A stretch of DNA of 64,000 bases. Origin: Prochlorococcus marinus. Lineage in GTDB: Bacteria; Cyanobacteriota; Cyanobacteriia; PCC-6307; Cyanobiaceae. Under the pieces are notes generated by a model, which saw only the letters and a list, made by a program, of their open reading frames with translations, was not told where the DNA came from and did not search any database. Where the stretch lies: NCBI RefSeq assembly GCF_001180245.1, contig NZ_CVSV01000061.1, positions 1 through 64,000 on the forward strand, given 5' to 3'. Positions 35,751 to 47,210 of the stretch are shown here, piece by piece. The translations under genes were made by a program, and so were the position numbers. Each line of letters begins with the position of its first letter. The stretch's first letter is position 1.

Positions 35751-37757
35751 ATGGTCGCTGCATCTGTTTCATTAGAATCACTTTGTGTAAATAGTATAAG
35801 AATGCTTGCTGTAGATGCAGTAAATAAATCTAATAGTGGACATCCTGGATTGCCAATGGGATGTGCTCCTATGGGTTATGCATTATGGCAAAACATACTA
35901 AATCACAACCCTAAGAACCCAAAATGGTTCAATAGAGACCGTTTTGTATTATCAGCTGGTCATGGCTGTATGCTGTTATATTCCTTACTTCATTTGACAG
36001 GATATAAGTCAGTTTCCATAGAAGATATTAAAGAATTTAGGCAATGGGGCTCAAAAACACCAGGACACCCAGAAACATTCGAAACTGAAGGAGTTGAAGT
36101 TACAGCTGGGCCTCTTGGAGCCGGAATTTCAAATGCAGTTGGTTTAGCAATAGCTGAAACACACTTAGCAGCTAAATTTAATAAGCCTGATTGCAATATC
36201 GTTGATCACTATACCTACGTAATAATGGGTGATGGATGTAATCAAGAGGGTATTGCATCAGAGGCCTGCTCATTAGCTGGTCATCTTAAGCTTGGAAAAT
36301 TAATTGCACTATATGACGATAATCAAATTACCATTGATGGGCGAACCGACGTTTCTTTTACCGAAGATGTCTTAAAAAGATATGAAGCCTATGGATGGCA
36401 TGTACAACATGTTGAAGATGGGAATCATGATGTTAAAGGAATCACTGAAGCTATCGAAAAAGCAAAATTAATTACAGACAAACCTTCAATTATAAAGATT
36501 TCTACAACCATAGGATATGGTTCTCCCAATAAATCAGATACGGCTGGAATTCATGGAGCAGCTGTTGGAGAAGAAGAGGCTGCATTAACTAGAGAGTTTC
36601 TAAATTGGGAATATCCTCCATTTGAAATACCCGATGAAGTATATGCACATTTTAGAAATTCAATAAACAAAGGTGAAAAATTAGAGAAAGAATGGGAAAC
36701 TAAATTTGAAGAATATCAAAAAAAATATCCTTCTGAAGGAGCCGAATTAAAAAGAATGTTAGGGGGTCAATTACCTGAGAATTGGGACTCAGATCTCCCC
36801 TCTTATTCACCTGATGACAAAGGGTTAGCCACCAGAAAACATTCACAAATATGTTTAGGTGCTTTAGGTCCTAACCTACCTGAATTAATTGGCGGATCTG
36901 CAGATTTAACTCACTCTAATTACACTGATATAAAGGGAGAAACTGGATCATTCCAGCCACATAGCCCAGAAAAAAGATATTTACATTTTGGTGTACGAGA
37001 GCATGCAATGGCAGCGGTACTTAATGGAATTGCCTATCACAATAGTGGTCTAATTCCCTATGGTGGAACCTTCCTTGTTTTCGCAGATTATATGAGGGGC
37101 TCAATGAGGCTTTCAGCACTTAGCGAATTAGGAGTGATCTACGTCTTAACTCACGATTCAATTGGTGTAGGAGAAGATGGCCCAACACATCAACCTATTG
37201 AAACTATCCCTTCTCTTCGCGCCATGCCTAACATGCTAGTTTTCAGGCCTGGAGATGGCAATGAGACGAGTGGAGCTTATAAGCTTGCTATTCAAAATCG
37301 AAAAAGACCTTCTGCCCTTTGTTTAAGTAGACAAGGTATGCCAAATCAAGAAAATACCTCGATCGACAAAGTTGCTCTAGGAGGATATGTAGTTTCAGAT
37401 TGTGAAGGAACACCAGACTTAATATTTATTGGTACTGGAAGCGAACTGAACCTTTGCATCGAAGCAAGTAAAGAAATTTCAAGTTTAGGTAAAAAAATTA
37501 GAGTTGTTTCTATGCCTTGTGTAGAACTTTTTGAAGAGCAAGAAGAATCTTATAAAGAAAGTGTTTTACCTAGTAGTGTAAGAAAGAGAGTTGTAGTAGA
37601 AGCTGCCCATTCATTTGGTTGGCATAAATATACAGGTTTTGATGGAATTTGTATTACTATGGACAGATTTGGTGCATCAGCGCCAGGGGGAGAATGTATG
37701 AAAAATTTTGGATTTACGGTCGAAAACGTAGTTAATAAGACGAAGGAAATTCTTTAA
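35751..37757 (+). CDS. tkt: Transketolase
   Basis: Transketolase moves two-carbon units in the Calvin cycle and pentose phosphate pathway with thiamine diphosphate. The 668-residue protein begins with the typical [24 protein letters not shown], has the ThDP-binding segment [14 protein letters not shown] near residue 158 and ends with a complete C-terminal domain (GFTVENVV). It follows acpP-fabF and could share their transcript. Notably, its cofactor pathway gene thiC lies convergently 14 bases downstream. Confidence 0.97.
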   Translation: MVAASVSLESLCVNSIRMLAVDAVNKSNSGHPGLPMGCAPMGYALWQNILNHNPKNPKWFNRDRFVLSAGHGCMLLYSLLHLTGYKSVSIEDIKEFRQWGSKTPGHPETFETEGVEVTAGPLGAGISNAVGLAIAETHLAAKFNKPDCNIVDHYTYVIMGDGCNQEGIASEACSLAGHLKLGKLIALYDDNQITIDGRTDVSFTEDVLKRYEAYGWHVQHVEDGNHDVKGITEAIEKAKLITDKPSIIKISTTIGYGSPNKSDTAGIHGAAVGEEEAALTREFLNWEYPPFEIPDEVYAHFRNSINKGEKLEKEWETKFEEYQKKYPSEGAELKRMLGGQLPENWDSDLPSYSPDDKGLATRKHSQICLGALGPNLPELIGGSADLTHSNYTDIKGETGSFQPHSPEKRYLHFGVREHAMAAVLNGIAYHNSGLIPYGGTFLVFADYMRGSMRLSALSELGVIYVLTHDSIGVGEDGPTHQPIETIPSLRAMPNMLVFRPGDGNETSGAYKLAIQNRKRPSALCLSRQGMPNQENTSIDKVALGGYVVSDCEGTPDLIFIGTGSELNLCIEASKEISSLGKKIRVVSMPCVELFEEQEESYKESVLPSSVRKRVVVEAAHSFGWHKYTGFDGICITMDRFGASAPGGECMKNFGFTVENVVNKTKEIL

Positions 37758-37771
37758 CTACTAATTGATAA

Positions 37772-39145
<1,374 letters not shown>

Positions 39146-39191
39146 TTACAAATTTTTTAAAAGTTTTATTACTAAAGTTTGATCAAATCTT

Positions 39192-39271
39192 CACTTCCCT
39201 GCATCAAGTTTAATGATTCAGGTTCAAAGGGTATGATCTCAGCTAAGTTAAAATTCTTAGCACCCCTAGTA
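39192..39271 (-). promoter_or_regulatory. TPP riboswitch (THI element) upstream of thiC
   Basis: The minus strand contains the conserved core of the TPP aptamer: GGGGTGC, then CTGAGATCATACCCTTTG, then GAACCTGA and CAGGGAAGTG. Helices fit the known fold: a short P1 (TACT with AGTG), P2 (GGGGT with ACCC), P3 (CTAAG with CTTAG), P4 (CCTG with CAGG) and P5 (ATCA with TGAT). The aptamer ends about 50 bases before the thiC ATG. A TTTGATCAAA palindrome just downstream (39178-39187) could take part in the expression platform. Confidence 0.93.
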
Positions 39272-39319
39272 TTAATATTATTAATAGCTCTTTTCTAAAA
39301 AATAGTCATCTCATATTGC

Positions 39320-39348
39320 GTAAAAATAAATAAAATGACTTTATTTAT
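39320..39348 (-). terminator. Putative terminator after the amidohydrolase unit
   Basis: A perfect 9-base inverted repeat, ATAAATAAA (39326-39334) and TTTATTTAT (39340-39348), spans the stop codon of the small membrane-protein gene. On the minus strand it is followed by a short T run. The stem contains no G or C, so termination strength is doubtful. Confidence 0.35.
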
Positions 39349-39556
39349 CTTTTTGATAAGAATTTATCTTTTTTAGAATATTTTTCCTATCCATTTGTCT
39401 GCTTATAACCCTCTCCAAAATAATTACAATTCCCATTACTCCAATAGGTAAATAAAAAATCTTCCTGGAATTGTCCCTAAATATCAATCCCATAGCAGAT
39501 ATGAAAATCATGAAAGGAGCCACAAAAGATAAAATAAATCTTTTATTGATATTCAT
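39341..39556 (-). CDS. Small membrane protein, 71 residues, unknown function
   Basis: The protein has two hydrophobic segments, roughly residues 8-25 (ILSFVAPFMIFISAMGLI) and 33-50 (IFYLPIGVMGIVIILERV), followed by a lysine-rich C-terminus, which suggests a hairpin with the tail in the cytoplasm. Its ATG overlaps the stop of the M20 amidohydrolase by four bases, so translation is coupled. I do not recognise a family. Confidence 0.65.
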   Translation of the reverse strand: MNINKRFILSFVAPFMIFISAMGLIFRDNSRKIFYLPIGVMGIVIILERVISRQMDRKNILKKINSYQKDK

Positions 39557-40740
39557 TTACCAATTGTATTAACTTTTTCATTGTTTAACTTTACTATGGA
39601 TTCTGTTATCACTTTAATTCCAACAGCAATAGCTCTTTCATCTGGATCAAATTTAGAACTATGAAGCGGAGCACATCCATTTGAACTCGAAACACCAAGC
39701 CTAAACATAGCACCTGGAATATCTTTTAAAAATTCAGCGAAATCCTCAGCTCCTAATGATGGTTTTTGTAATTCGATAACATTTTCTTGACCCAAAACCT
39801 TAACTCCCGAATCTCTAAGGACTCTATTAATTTCAGAATTATTATTAACTGCTGGAGTGATTTCTCTAAATATTACTTTTGCTTCAGCTCCGCAACTATT
39901 AGCTAATGAAGTGATATTTTCATTGAGCCAATCACTAATATTCTCAAATAGTTTACGATTAGTGCATCTAACCGTACCAATTAAATTAACCTTTTCTGCA
40001 AGAACGTTGAATGCATTGCCACCATTTATTTTCCCAAAAGTTATTACTACAGGATCTAGAGGATCTAGCTTCCGTGTTATTGATTCTTGAATTCCCGATA
40101 TCACTTTAGAGGCCGCCCAAATAGCATCAACTCCTTCGTAAGGTCGAGCACCATGTCCTGATTTTCCTTTAATCTCTACCTTGAGTTCTCCCGCAGCTGC
40201 AGTTAAACTACCCTCTTTAATGCCAATAGTCCCTACTGATAAATCTGGGTACACATGGACTCCCAAAATATGGGTTAAACCATTAATTGCACCATCCTTA
40301 ATCATCCATCTAGCTCCGCTCGCAATTTCTTCAGCGGGCTGAAATATTATCCTAGTCCCAAAATTTAATTTTAAATCCTTAATAATTTTTGCCACCCCCA
40401 ATCCAATCGATATATGCAAATCATGACCACAGGCATGCATAACACCATCTACTTTTGAAGAAAAACTTAATTTGGTTTCCTCAAATATTGGCAAAGCATC
40501 CATATCTACTCTTAAAGCTATAATACCCTTATCTAAGGGCCCAAAATCAGCCACAACACCCGTTCTGCCAATAGATTCTCTAACATTCCAACCAATATTT
40601 TTTAAAAAACCACTTATTAAAATCGCCGTTTGATTTTCAAGTCCACTTAATTCCGGATGTGCATGAATATGTCTTCTTAAGTTAATTAATTCATCATTAA
40701 ACGAATCAATTTTTTTATACAACTGATCTCTATTCATCAC
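39553..40740 (-). CDS. M20 family amidohydrolase / N-acyl-amino acid hydrolase
   Basis: The 395-residue protein matches the hippurate hydrolase/N-acetyl-amino acid amidohydrolase group of M20 zinc peptidases. It shows LRRHIHAHPELSG near the N-terminus, MHACGHDLHISIGLG near residue 102 with metal-binding histidines, FQPAEEIASGARWM near residue 135, and the ending of the family SLGAEDFAEF. Substrate cannot be read from sequence: it may remove acetyl groups from amino acids or hydrolyse auxin-like conjugates in plants' relatives. It is immediately downstream of the TPR gene and overlaps the small membrane-protein gene. Confidence 0.88.
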   Translation of the reverse strand: MMNRDQLYKKIDSFNDELINLRRHIHAHPELSGLENQTAILISGFLKNIGWNVRESIGRTGVVADFGPLDKGIIALRVDMDALPIFEETKLSFSSKVDGVMHACGHDLHISIGLGVAKIIKDLKLNFGTRIIFQPAEEIASGARWMIKDGAINGLTHILGVHVYPDLSVGTIGIKEGSLTAAAGELKVEIKGKSGHGARPYEGVDAIWAASKVISGIQESITRKLDPLDPVVITFGKINGGNAFNVLAEKVNLIGTVRCTNRKLFENISDWLNENITSLANSCGAEAKVIFREITPAVNNNSEINRVLRDSGVKVLGQENVIELQKPSLGAEDFAEFLKDIPGAMFRLGVSSSNGCAPLHSSKFDPDERAIAVGIKVITESIVKLNNEKVNTIGK

Positions 40741-41529
40741 TTATTTTAAATCGATAAAGTTCATTAAATCTCTAATTGGTTGTGGAGGCCATCTTCGTAT
40801 TTTTTTCAACCATTCTTCATCACTATATCTAGGATCTAATTCAGTTACCGCTATCCAATTACTCTCTGCTTTGCCAGATTCGCCCTTTGACCAATTCAAA
40901 GCTGTTAAAGCTGCCCTAGCATCAGCAAAAGTTGGATAACGTCTAATTAATTTTTTTAATTCTTTTTCAGATTCATCAATGTTACCCAATTGGAAATCTG
41001 CTAATGCCATACTCGATCTAGCCATCGCAAATCCTGGATTATATAAAGCAGCTTTTGAAAATAAATCTCTAGCTTTTTCCCAATCTGATGTAGATCCCTC
41101 TACATTAGCCAAATTATATAATGCAGAGAAATTTTTACTATCTTGGGAAATAACGAACATATAATCTGTTTTCGCTTGAGACCATAGACCCAATGCTTCC
41201 TCTGCTATCCCCCTGTTAATGTAGGGATCTATTTCAGTAGGATTCAAACTTATTGCTTTATTTTGGTCATCTATTGATCCCTTTAGATCTCCTATAACAA
41301 GTTTTACATTTCCTCTATTGCTTAAACCCGCAGCGTCATCAGGATAAGAATCGAGATATTGATTCCATTCTTTTAAAGCGAGATTAAATTGTCCGCTTGA
41401 ACTTAAATCTAATGCGTTTTTAAACGAATCCTCCCTCAAAGATGACGAATAGCATGGTGCAATAAAAAAAATATTTAAAAAAACAAAAATTATTAAAAAA
41501 CAAATCTTTACTTTTTTAAAAGTTATCAT
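40741..41529 (-). CDS. TPR-repeat protein with N-terminal signal or membrane anchor
   Basis: Starting at the ATG at 41527-41529, the 262-residue protein begins with a basic then hydrophobic leader ([19 protein letters not shown]) ending near a possible cleavage site in APCYSSS, so it is exported or anchored. The rest is made of TPR units, for example [33 protein letters not shown] and [15 protein letters not shown] segments. A longer frame starting at 41601 would overlap ruvB heavily and lose the leader. It overlaps the ruvB 3' end by 14 bases. Function in protein assembly at thylakoid or lumen side is plausible but not demonstrated. Confidence 0.82.
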   Translation of the reverse strand: MITFKKVKICFLIIFVFLNIFFIAPCYSSSLREDSFKNALDLSSSGQFNLALKEWNQYLDSYPDDAAGLSNRGNVKLVIGDLKGSIDDQNKAISLNPTEIDPYINRGIAEEALGLWSQAKTDYMFVISQDSKNFSALYNLANVEGSTSDWEKARDLFSKAALYNPGFAMARSSMALADFQLGNIDESEKELKKLIRRYPTFADARAALTALNWSKGESGKAESNWIAVTELDPRYSDEEWLKKIRRWPPQPIRDLMNFIDLK

Positions 41530-42574
41530 TTTTTGAATTAATATACTTTTTTCCCATAGCAGTAAGCAATCTTCCTCGAGGAGTTCTTGTGAGAAAACCA
41601 ATTTTGATTAAATATGGCTCAACTACAAATTCTAACATTGAAGAATCATCACCTAAGCCAGCTGCAATTGAATCAAGACCAGTTGGAATATTATTGTTTT
41701 GGTTAAGAAAAGATAAATAGTGTCTATCTAAAGAATCCAATCCTTTTTCGTCTATTTGGTAAGAATTTAAAGCTTTTTTTATTAAATTCACTGAAATTTT
41801 ATTAGTTTTATTAACGACCTGAGCATAATCTCTAACTCGTCTTAATAATCTTAAAGCAATTCTTGGAGTCCCTCGTGATATCTTTGCTAAGTCATAAGAT
41901 GCTTCATCATCTAAATTGAGATTTATTAATCGAGAGAAATTAATAATTATTTGTTTTAATTCATCATATGTGTAAAATTCAATTTTTTGAGATATACCAA
42001 ATCTATCCCTTAGAGGTGCACTTATTGAGGCTAATTTAGTTGTCGCACCAATCAGAGTAAACCTAGGAAGATTAATTGTTCTGCAACGGGCCCCTCTATT
42101 AGCACCCATAGTTAAGTCGAGTCTAAAATCTTCCATTGCAGAATATAACAACTCTTCAGTTAACCTATTTAAGCGATGTATCTCATCGATAAACAAAACT
42201 TCTCCATCTTTTAATCCAAGAAGTAAGCCTACAATATCTCTAGGTCTTTCAATCGCTGGCGCAGTGGCTATCCTACATTTTGTGTTCAATTCATGGGCTA
42301 TCAAAAAAGCAAGAGTAGTCTTACCTAAACCAGGCTGTCCATATAAAAGAGTATGCTCCATCGGTTCTTTTCTAAAAATTGAAGCATCTATAGCTATTCT
42401 TAAAGAAGTTTTAAGTTTTTCTTGGCCAATAAATTCTTTTAAAGTAAGAGGCCTAGCTAAGTTCAGATTTTTATTTCTCTTTTCTTCTGGAATTATTTTT
42501 GAATCAACTATCCTAAGCTCTTTTTTGCGAAGAGAAAAGTCATTATCGCCTATATTGGAAGAAATTATTGCCAT
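41516..42574 (-). CDS. ruvB: Holliday junction branch migration helicase RuvB
   Basis: RuvB is the AAA+ motor that with RuvA drives branch migration of Holliday junctions. The 352-residue protein has the N-terminal [15 protein letters not shown] motif, Walker [13 protein letters not shown] near residue 80, Walker [10 protein letters not shown] near residue 128, the sensor [19 protein letters not shown] and the winged-helix C-terminus with [11 protein letters not shown]. ruvA is not in the window. The smpB gene is divergent 52 bases away. Confidence 0.97.
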   Translation of the reverse strand: MAIISSNIGDNDFSLRKKELRIVDSKIIPEEKRNKNLNLARPLTLKEFIGQEKLKTSLRIAIDASIFRKEPMEHTLLYGQPGLGKTTLAFLIAHELNTKCRIATAPAIERPRDIVGLLLGLKDGEVLFIDEIHRLNRLTEELLYSAMEDFRLDLTMGANRGARCRTINLPRFTLIGATTKLASISAPLRDRFGISQKIEFYTYDELKQIIINFSRLINLNLDDEASYDLAKISRGTPRIALRLLRRVRDYAQVVNKTNKISVNLIKKALNSYQIDEKGLDSLDRHYLSFLNQNNNIPTGLDSIAAGLGDDSSMLEFVVEPYLIKIGFLTRTPRGRLLTAMGKKYINSKNDNF

Positions 42575-42626
42575 AATGAAAGGTTAATTGTAATTGTTCT
42601 GAGTAGAAAGATTTTTTACAACTAAA

Positions 42627-43121
42627 ATGGCAAAAAATTCAAACAAAGTTAAAAAAAATTCTAATAAAGATAATAGTTTTAAACTTCTAGCTGAAAATAG
42701 ATATGCAAAATTTCAATATGCAATATCTGAAACAATCGAAGCTGGAATTGAGCTTTTAGGAACTGAAGTAAAATCCATTAGAAACGGAAACGTAAATTTA
42801 AGAGATGGGTACTGTTCATTTAGAGATGGTGAGATCTTATTATTGAATGTTCACATTTCACCACATAAAAATGTGGGATCTTTCTTTAATCATGATCCAT
42901 TAAGAAATAGAAAGTTGCTACTACATAAAAAAGAAATAATAAAAATGAAATCCAATACTGAAAAAAAAGGGATGACTATTGTTCCATTATCTCTTTATTT
43001 AAAAGGCTCATGGATAAAACTAACTATTGGAGTCGGCAAAGGTAAAAAATTACATGACAAACGCCAAGATGAAAAACAAAAAAGTATTAAAAAAGAAATC
43101 AACTCTGCACTAAAAAGATGA
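42627..43121 (+). CDS. smpB: SsrA-binding protein SmpB
   Basis: SmpB binds tmRNA and brings it to stalled ribosomes for trans-translation. The 164-residue protein has a typical core [37 protein letters not shown] (read in parts) and a basic C-terminal tail with [17 protein letters not shown] lysine/asparagine-rich extension of about 20 residues precedes the core. No ssrA gene is visible in this window. Its 3' end faces a convergent small gene 24 bases away with a hairpin between. Confidence 0.96.
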   Translation: MAKNSNKVKKNSNKDNSFKLLAENRYAKFQYAISETIEAGIELLGTEVKSIRNGNVNLRDGYCSFRDGEILLLNVHISPHKNVGSFFNHDPLRNRKLLLHKKEIIKMKSNTEKKGMTIVPLSLYLKGSWIKLTIGVGKGKKLHDKRQDEKQKSIKKEINSALKR

Positions 43122-43141
43122 AATTATTATGCAGAATAATT
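43122..43141. terminator. Possible bidirectional terminator between smpB and a convergent gene
   Basis: AATTATT and AATAATT are 7-base inverted arms with the six-base loop ATGCAG. The element fills the gap between two convergent stop codons. T-rich flanks are present but short, so this is a modest prediction. Confidence 0.35.
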
Positions 43142-43145
43142 GCAA

Positions 43146-43394
43146 CTATGAATCCAAACTTACTGAACTTGGTGGTGGGGAAGGATCTGGATCTGCAATT
43201 AACATATGCTGTAAGACTGTTTCAGGCCTCTCACTATCTCTCCAGCGAATTTTGTAGGCAGGCATTTTTGTACCTCTGCTTGTAGTTTGCTCTACTGGTT
43301 CAATAACCCATCCTCTTCTTGATCGGCCCTGAGGATTTCTTTTTACTACTGCATCCGCGTGTTTGAAACGGAAACCAACACGTTCACCACTCAT
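43146..43394 (-). CDS. Conserved hypothetical basic protein, 82 residues
   Basis: The protein is small and basic, with VGFRFKHADAVVKRNPQGRSRRGWVIEPVEQ and YKIRWRDSERPETVLQHML segments (read in parts) that suggest a compact beta-rich domain with a KOW- or SH3-like look, followed by a proline-rich acidic tail. I do not recognise a named function. Codon use and conservation-like composition argue that it is a real cyanobacterial gene. It follows lysS on the same strand by about 40 bases. Confidence 0.72.
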   Translation of the reverse strand: MSGERVGFRFKHADAVVKRNPQGRSRRGWVIEPVEQTTSRGTKMPAYKIRWRDSERPETVLQHMLIADPDPSPPPSSVSLDS

Positions 43395-43432
43395 TTAAAA
43401 ATTTCGTATTGGATTAATTTATCTATTTTACT

Positions 43433-44962
43433 TCATTCGAGGGTATTTTTTTCATTTTTTTTGGAAGTTTTTTCTGGTTTTAACAATGGGAAAGGGATGA
43501 CATCTCTAATTGATGCACTATCAGTAATTAACATAATTAGCCTATCAATGCCTATACCTAATCCTCCAGTAGGCGGCATGCCAATCTCTAAAGCATTCAA
43601 GAAATCTTCATCTATACAATGAGCCTCAAGATCGCCTTCATCTCTAAGAGATTGCTGCAATTGCATTCTTTCTCTTTGATCTACTGGATCTATCAACTCA
43701 CTAAACGCATTTGCAAGCTCGCGACCAACAATGAATAATTCAAATCTCTGAACCATTTCTTTATTATCAAAATGAGGCCTAGCTAAAGGAGAAATTTCAA
43801 CAGGATAATCGATAACAAAAGTGGGCTCTATAAGTTTTGATTCTACTTTTTGCTCGAAGACCTCATTTAAAAGTCTTCCTATAGTATTGACTTTATTAGA
43901 GAAATCAACATTGATACTTTTAACGGCTTCTTTTGCTTCTTGAAAGTCTCCACTGAAAGAATCAAAATCAATCCCTGTATATTTTTTGACAATATCTTTC
44001 ATGGATATTCTTGTCCAAGGTTTAGAAAAATCAATTTCTTTATTTTGATAATTTATAGTTAAAGACCCACATACATCAGCTACAACATCCTTAATCAATT
44101 CTTCAGTTAAATTCATCATATCGACATAGTCAGAAAAAGCTTGATAAATTTCAACTGAGGTAAATTCTGGATTATGCCTTGTACTTATCCCCTCATTACG
44201 GAAGATTCTTCCCAATTCATATACTTTCTCAAATCCTCCAACAACCATTCTTTTTAAATGCAATTCTGTAGCGATTCTTAGATACAGCGGAATATCTAAA
44301 GTGTTGTGATGAGTTATAAATGGTCTTGCTTCAGCACCCCCAGCTTCAGATTGCAGAATTGGTGTCTCTATCTCTAAAAAATTTCTATTATCTAACCATT
44401 TTCTTATAAAACTTATACATTTTGCTCTTGTTTTAAATACATTTTTAGAATGAGGATTCACTATTAAATCCAGATACCGTTGTCTATATCTTTTTTCAAT
44501 ATCAGTTAAGCCATGCCATTTATCTGGCAAAGGTTGTAATGATTTGGATAACATTTCCCATTTTTCTACTTTAATAGAAAGTTCACCTTTATTTGTTTTT
44601 TTAATAGTTCCGTTGACACCTATCCAATCACCAATATCTACTGTTTCCTTGATATCTTCAAAAGAAAGTAATTTTTGTTTTTCTAAATTTAAGTTAACAA
44701 TCTTTTTATCAATATAAAGCTGAATCTGACCATCTTGATCGCTTATAGTGAAAAAGGCAATTTTACCCATTACCCTTTTTGCCATTACTCTTCCAGCAAT
44801 AGAGACACTGAAGTCTTCTTCTTGACCATTTTCTAAATAATCAAATTTTTTAATTAGAAATTTTATAGTATTTGAAACCCTAAAATTCTGTGCGTAAGAA
44901 GCGAATCCTTTACTAATGAGTGAATTAGCTTTTTGTAGGCGTGCTTCTTTTATTTCAGACAA
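43433..44962 (-). CDS. lysS: Lysyl-tRNA synthetase, class II
   Basis: LysS charges tRNA-Lys. The 509-residue protein has an N-terminal OB-fold anticodon-binding domain with [19 protein letters not shown] and a class II catalytic core: motif 2 [21 protein letters not shown] near residue 258 (read in parts) and motif 3 [12 protein letters not shown] near the C-terminus. It is complete, ending with a lysine- and glutamate-rich tail. It lies downstream of rpaB by 49 bases on the same strand. Confidence 0.97.
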   Translation of the reverse strand: MSEIKEARLQKANSLISKGFASYAQNFRVSNTIKFLIKKFDYLENGQEEDFSVSIAGRVMAKRVMGKIAFFTISDQDGQIQLYIDKKIVNLNLEKQKLLSFEDIKETVDIGDWIGVNGTIKKTNKGELSIKVEKWEMLSKSLQPLPDKWHGLTDIEKRYRQRYLDLIVNPHSKNVFKTRAKCISFIRKWLDNRNFLEIETPILQSEAGGAEARPFITHHNTLDIPLYLRIATELHLKRMVVGGFEKVYELGRIFRNEGISTRHNPEFTSVEIYQAFSDYVDMMNLTEELIKDVVADVCGSLTINYQNKEIDFSKPWTRISMKDIVKKYTGIDFDSFSGDFQEAKEAVKSINVDFSNKVNTIGRLLNEVFEQKVESKLIEPTFVIDYPVEISPLARPHFDNKEMVQRFELFIVGRELANAFSELIDPVDQRERMQLQQSLRDEGDLEAHCIDEDFLNALEIGMPPTGGLGIGIDRLIMLITDSASIRDVIPFPLLKPEKTSKKNEKNTLE

Positions 44963-45011
44963 AGTTTATTTAATATATTTGTTTTATTTAATAAAATTAT
45001 CAGACTCTGGC

Positions 45012-45758
45012 TCAACTTGCCAAAGATGTTGCTGTTTCACCAACTCTCTGAGATGCGTAACCAATTCCTCTAACTGTTAGTATTAATTCTGGATTTCTTG
45101 GATCTGGTTCTAATTTACCTCTTAATCTAGCTACATATACATCTACAACCCTTAAATCTGCTGCTCTTCGAGGAGGATAACCCCATAGCTGTTCTAAAAT
45201 TTCTGCTCTCGGAACAACCTTTCCAGGCTCGTCAAACAATAATTCTAAAAGGCTAAATTCAGTATAAGTTAAGCTAATTCTATCTCCTGCTCTTGAAACT
45301 TGTCTGCGATTAGTATCAACAACTAAACTCCCAAATTTCATGACTCCTTTGCCTGAAGGAACTTCTTTAGTTTCCGTAACTGATACAGTTGGGCCCATTC
45401 TTCTCAAAATGGTAGCTATTCTAGCCTCTAACTCTTTTGGGCTAAATGGTTTAGATAAGTAATCATCAGCCCCTAAATCCAAACCGGCAACTCTTTCTGA
45501 AATAGCCTCTAGAGCTGTTAGAAATATTATTGGAACAACTGATTCAGCTCTAATTCTTCTACAAACTGCAAATCCATCCATTTTTGGAAGCATAACATCA
45601 AGAACTATCAAATCTGGGGAATCCCTTTGAAATGACTCAAGTGCTTCTTCGCCGTTAGTAGCTGAATAAACTTGATATCCTGCTAGTTGAAGCCTCGTAA
45701 CTAATACCTTCAAAACTGCTGGTTCATCATCAACAACTAAAATTCTTGCTTTTGACAT
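45012..45758 (-). CDS. rpaB: OmpR-family response regulator RpaB
   Basis: RpaB is the essential cyanobacterial regulator that controls photosystem I and high-light-inducible genes by binding HLR1 sites. The 248-residue protein has a receiver domain with VDDEPAVLKVL, the phosphoacceptor aspartate in LIVLDVMLPKMDG near residue 55 and the lysine in DYLSKPFSPKEL, then a winged-helix domain ending with RGIGYASQ. The cognate kinase (NblS/Hik33) is not here. It lies between mreD and lysS, with a 180-base upstream region that has only one partial HLR1-like half-site. Confidence 0.93.
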   Translation of the reverse strand: MSKARILVVDDEPAVLKVLVTRLQLAGYQVYSATNGEEALESFQRDSPDLIVLDVMLPKMDGFAVCRRIRAESVVPIIFLTALEAISERVAGLDLGADDYLSKPFSPKELEARIATILRRMGPTVSVTETKEVPSGKGVMKFGSLVVDTNRRQVSRAGDRISLTYTEFSLLELLFDEPGKVVPRAEILEQLWGYPPRRAADLRVVDVYVARLRGKLEPDPRNPELILTVRGIGYASQRVGETATSLAS

Positions 45759-45938
45759 AGTTAAAAAAGATTTATAGATATTTCAAAGCAAAGAGCTATT
45801 GCATTGAATATTTATTCTAACAATTAAAAATATAACATTACGAACCCTCAAAGAGATATTCCTAAGGTTTACAAATATTTTAAATGATTTGAAAGAATAT
45901 ATAATTTTTTAAACACTTTTAAGTCTCAGGAAAATTTA

Positions 45939-46457
45939 TTATTGTATTTTTCTTCTCGAAAATATAAACATTCTTAAAAGTTGGGAGCAAATAAAGGGAG
46001 CAAATAAACCTGTCAAAAAAACTTCCGCTAATATACTTTTAACACTGGGAATCAACATCAAAGAATAGCTATCTGAAAAATTTCTAAACAAAATTTGCAA
46101 AAAATAAAGACTCCCACATAAAAAACTTCCAAAAGAACAAATTAAACCATACCTAAAATGTCCTAACAAAATATCACTATGTAATTTAATTCTCCCAAAC
46201 AAAAACCCACAAAAAATTAAACCTGGTATTTGAGTAAAACTCTCATTTAAAGTTAGAGAATCTAAAATGAGACCTAAAAACAAACCAAATATTAATCCAT
46301 TGATTGATCCATAAATCATTGACCAAGGCAATAACCAAAATAATGGCCAATAGGGCTGAACACCTAAAAATCCAAGCCAATTCGGGTGCCATAAAAAAAT
46401 AATTGGGATAAAAATAAAGCTTATTATGGATAATTTTTTTGAAAAAAATTTCTTCAT
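45939..46457 (-). CDS. mreD: Rod shape-determining protein MreD
   Basis: MreD is a membrane component of the elongation complex. Using the ATG at 46455-46457, the protein is 172 residues, starting MKKFFSKKLS, with about five hydrophobic segments and the motif LIFGLFLGLILDSL near residue 60, typical of MreD. This start overlaps the mreC stop in a TAATG arrangement, supporting it over a longer frame starting at 46487. It closes the mreBCD operon. Confidence 0.83.
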   Translation of the reverse strand: MKKFFSKKLSIISFIFIPIIFLWHPNWLGFLGVQPYWPLFWLLPWSMIYGSINGLIFGLFLGLILDSLTLNESFTQIPGLIFCGFLFGRIKLHSDILLGHFRYGLICSFGSFLCGSLYFLQILFRNFSDSYSLMLIPSVKSILAEVFLTGLFAPFICSQLLRMFIFSRRKIQ

Positions 46458-47206
46458 TAAATATTTACTTTCAAAATTTGTACCCAATCAATTACATGAG
46501 GTTTTGCTAATAGTGAAATTTTTGCCGTTTTTTTTGATTGCAATGTCTCATCTATAGATTGGACAATACCAATAGGGATATTTGGAGGTAATAACGTACT
46601 AGCAGGAGATGATGATACAAAGTCTCCGACTTTAATATCAGCATCTTTTGAATAAAGTATTAGTCTAGGATAATCATCTCCTAAACCTACTAGTAATCCA
46701 TTGATTTGAATTCTATCCACCCAAACGCCTAACTTACTTTCTGGAGAAGTTATTAAAGTTACCGACGAAGTAAATAAAGAAGTATTTTTTACTCTTCCTA
46801 ATAATCCACCTGGACCAATCACAATATTACCAATTTCCACTCCATCCTTTGAACCTTTGTTTAAAATTATTTGTCTCCACCAACTACCTGTTTTTCTCGA
46901 AATAACAGCAGCTGAAATATGTTTATCATTTGATGATTCTTGAAGAGATAAGATCTGTCGCAACCTTGTATTATCTTTTCTAAGAAGATTTAACGTTATT
47001 AAATATTCTTGTTTAATACTCTCAAAAACAATTTCTTTTTGATTTGGACCAGGCCAAAAAGGTTTTGAAATAAAATAATAAAAATCTTTATAAAAAGCTC
47101 CTTTTGATATTCTTACAAAAACCAAAAATAAAAAAATCGCAAAAAATAGCCAATTTTTCTTTTTATGCCACCAACGACTAGTAGAAATTCGTCGGATATC
47201 TAACAT
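46457..47206 (-). CDS. mreC: Rod shape-determining protein MreC
   Basis: MreC links MreB filaments to the wall synthases. The 249-residue protein has a short cytoplasmic N-terminus, a membrane segment around residues 18-34 (NWLFFAIFLFLVFVRI), a helical region with LLRKDNTRLRQILSL, and a periplasmic beta domain with VISRKTGSWWRQIILNKGSKDGVEIGNIVIGPGGLLGRV (read in parts), the family signature. It starts four bases after mreB stops and overlaps mreD by one base. Confidence 0.93.
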   Translation of the reverse strand: MLDIRRISTSRWWHKKKNWLFFAIFLFLVFVRISKGAFYKDFYYFISKPFWPGPNQKEIVFESIKQEYLITLNLLRKDNTRLRQILSLQESSNDKHISAAVISRKTGSWWRQIILNKGSKDGVEIGNIVIGPGGLLGRVKNTSLFTSSVTLITSPESKLGVWVDRIQINGLLVGLGDDYPRLILYSKDADIKVGDFVSSSPASTLLPPNIPIGIVQSIDETLQSKKTAKISLLAKPHVIDWVQILKVNI

Positions 47207-47210
47207 AACA

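Noticed and set aside
41530..41601. Upstream in-frame extension of the TPR protein
   Set aside because: It would lie inside ruvB and place a charged segment before the signal-like leader; the start at 41529 restores a normal export leader.
45868..45885. HLR1-like tandem repeat (TTTACAAA, two bases, TTTTAAAT) upstream of rpaB
   Set aside because: Only the first half-site resembles the RpaB consensus; the second lacks the ACA core. Such matches are common in AT-rich DNA.
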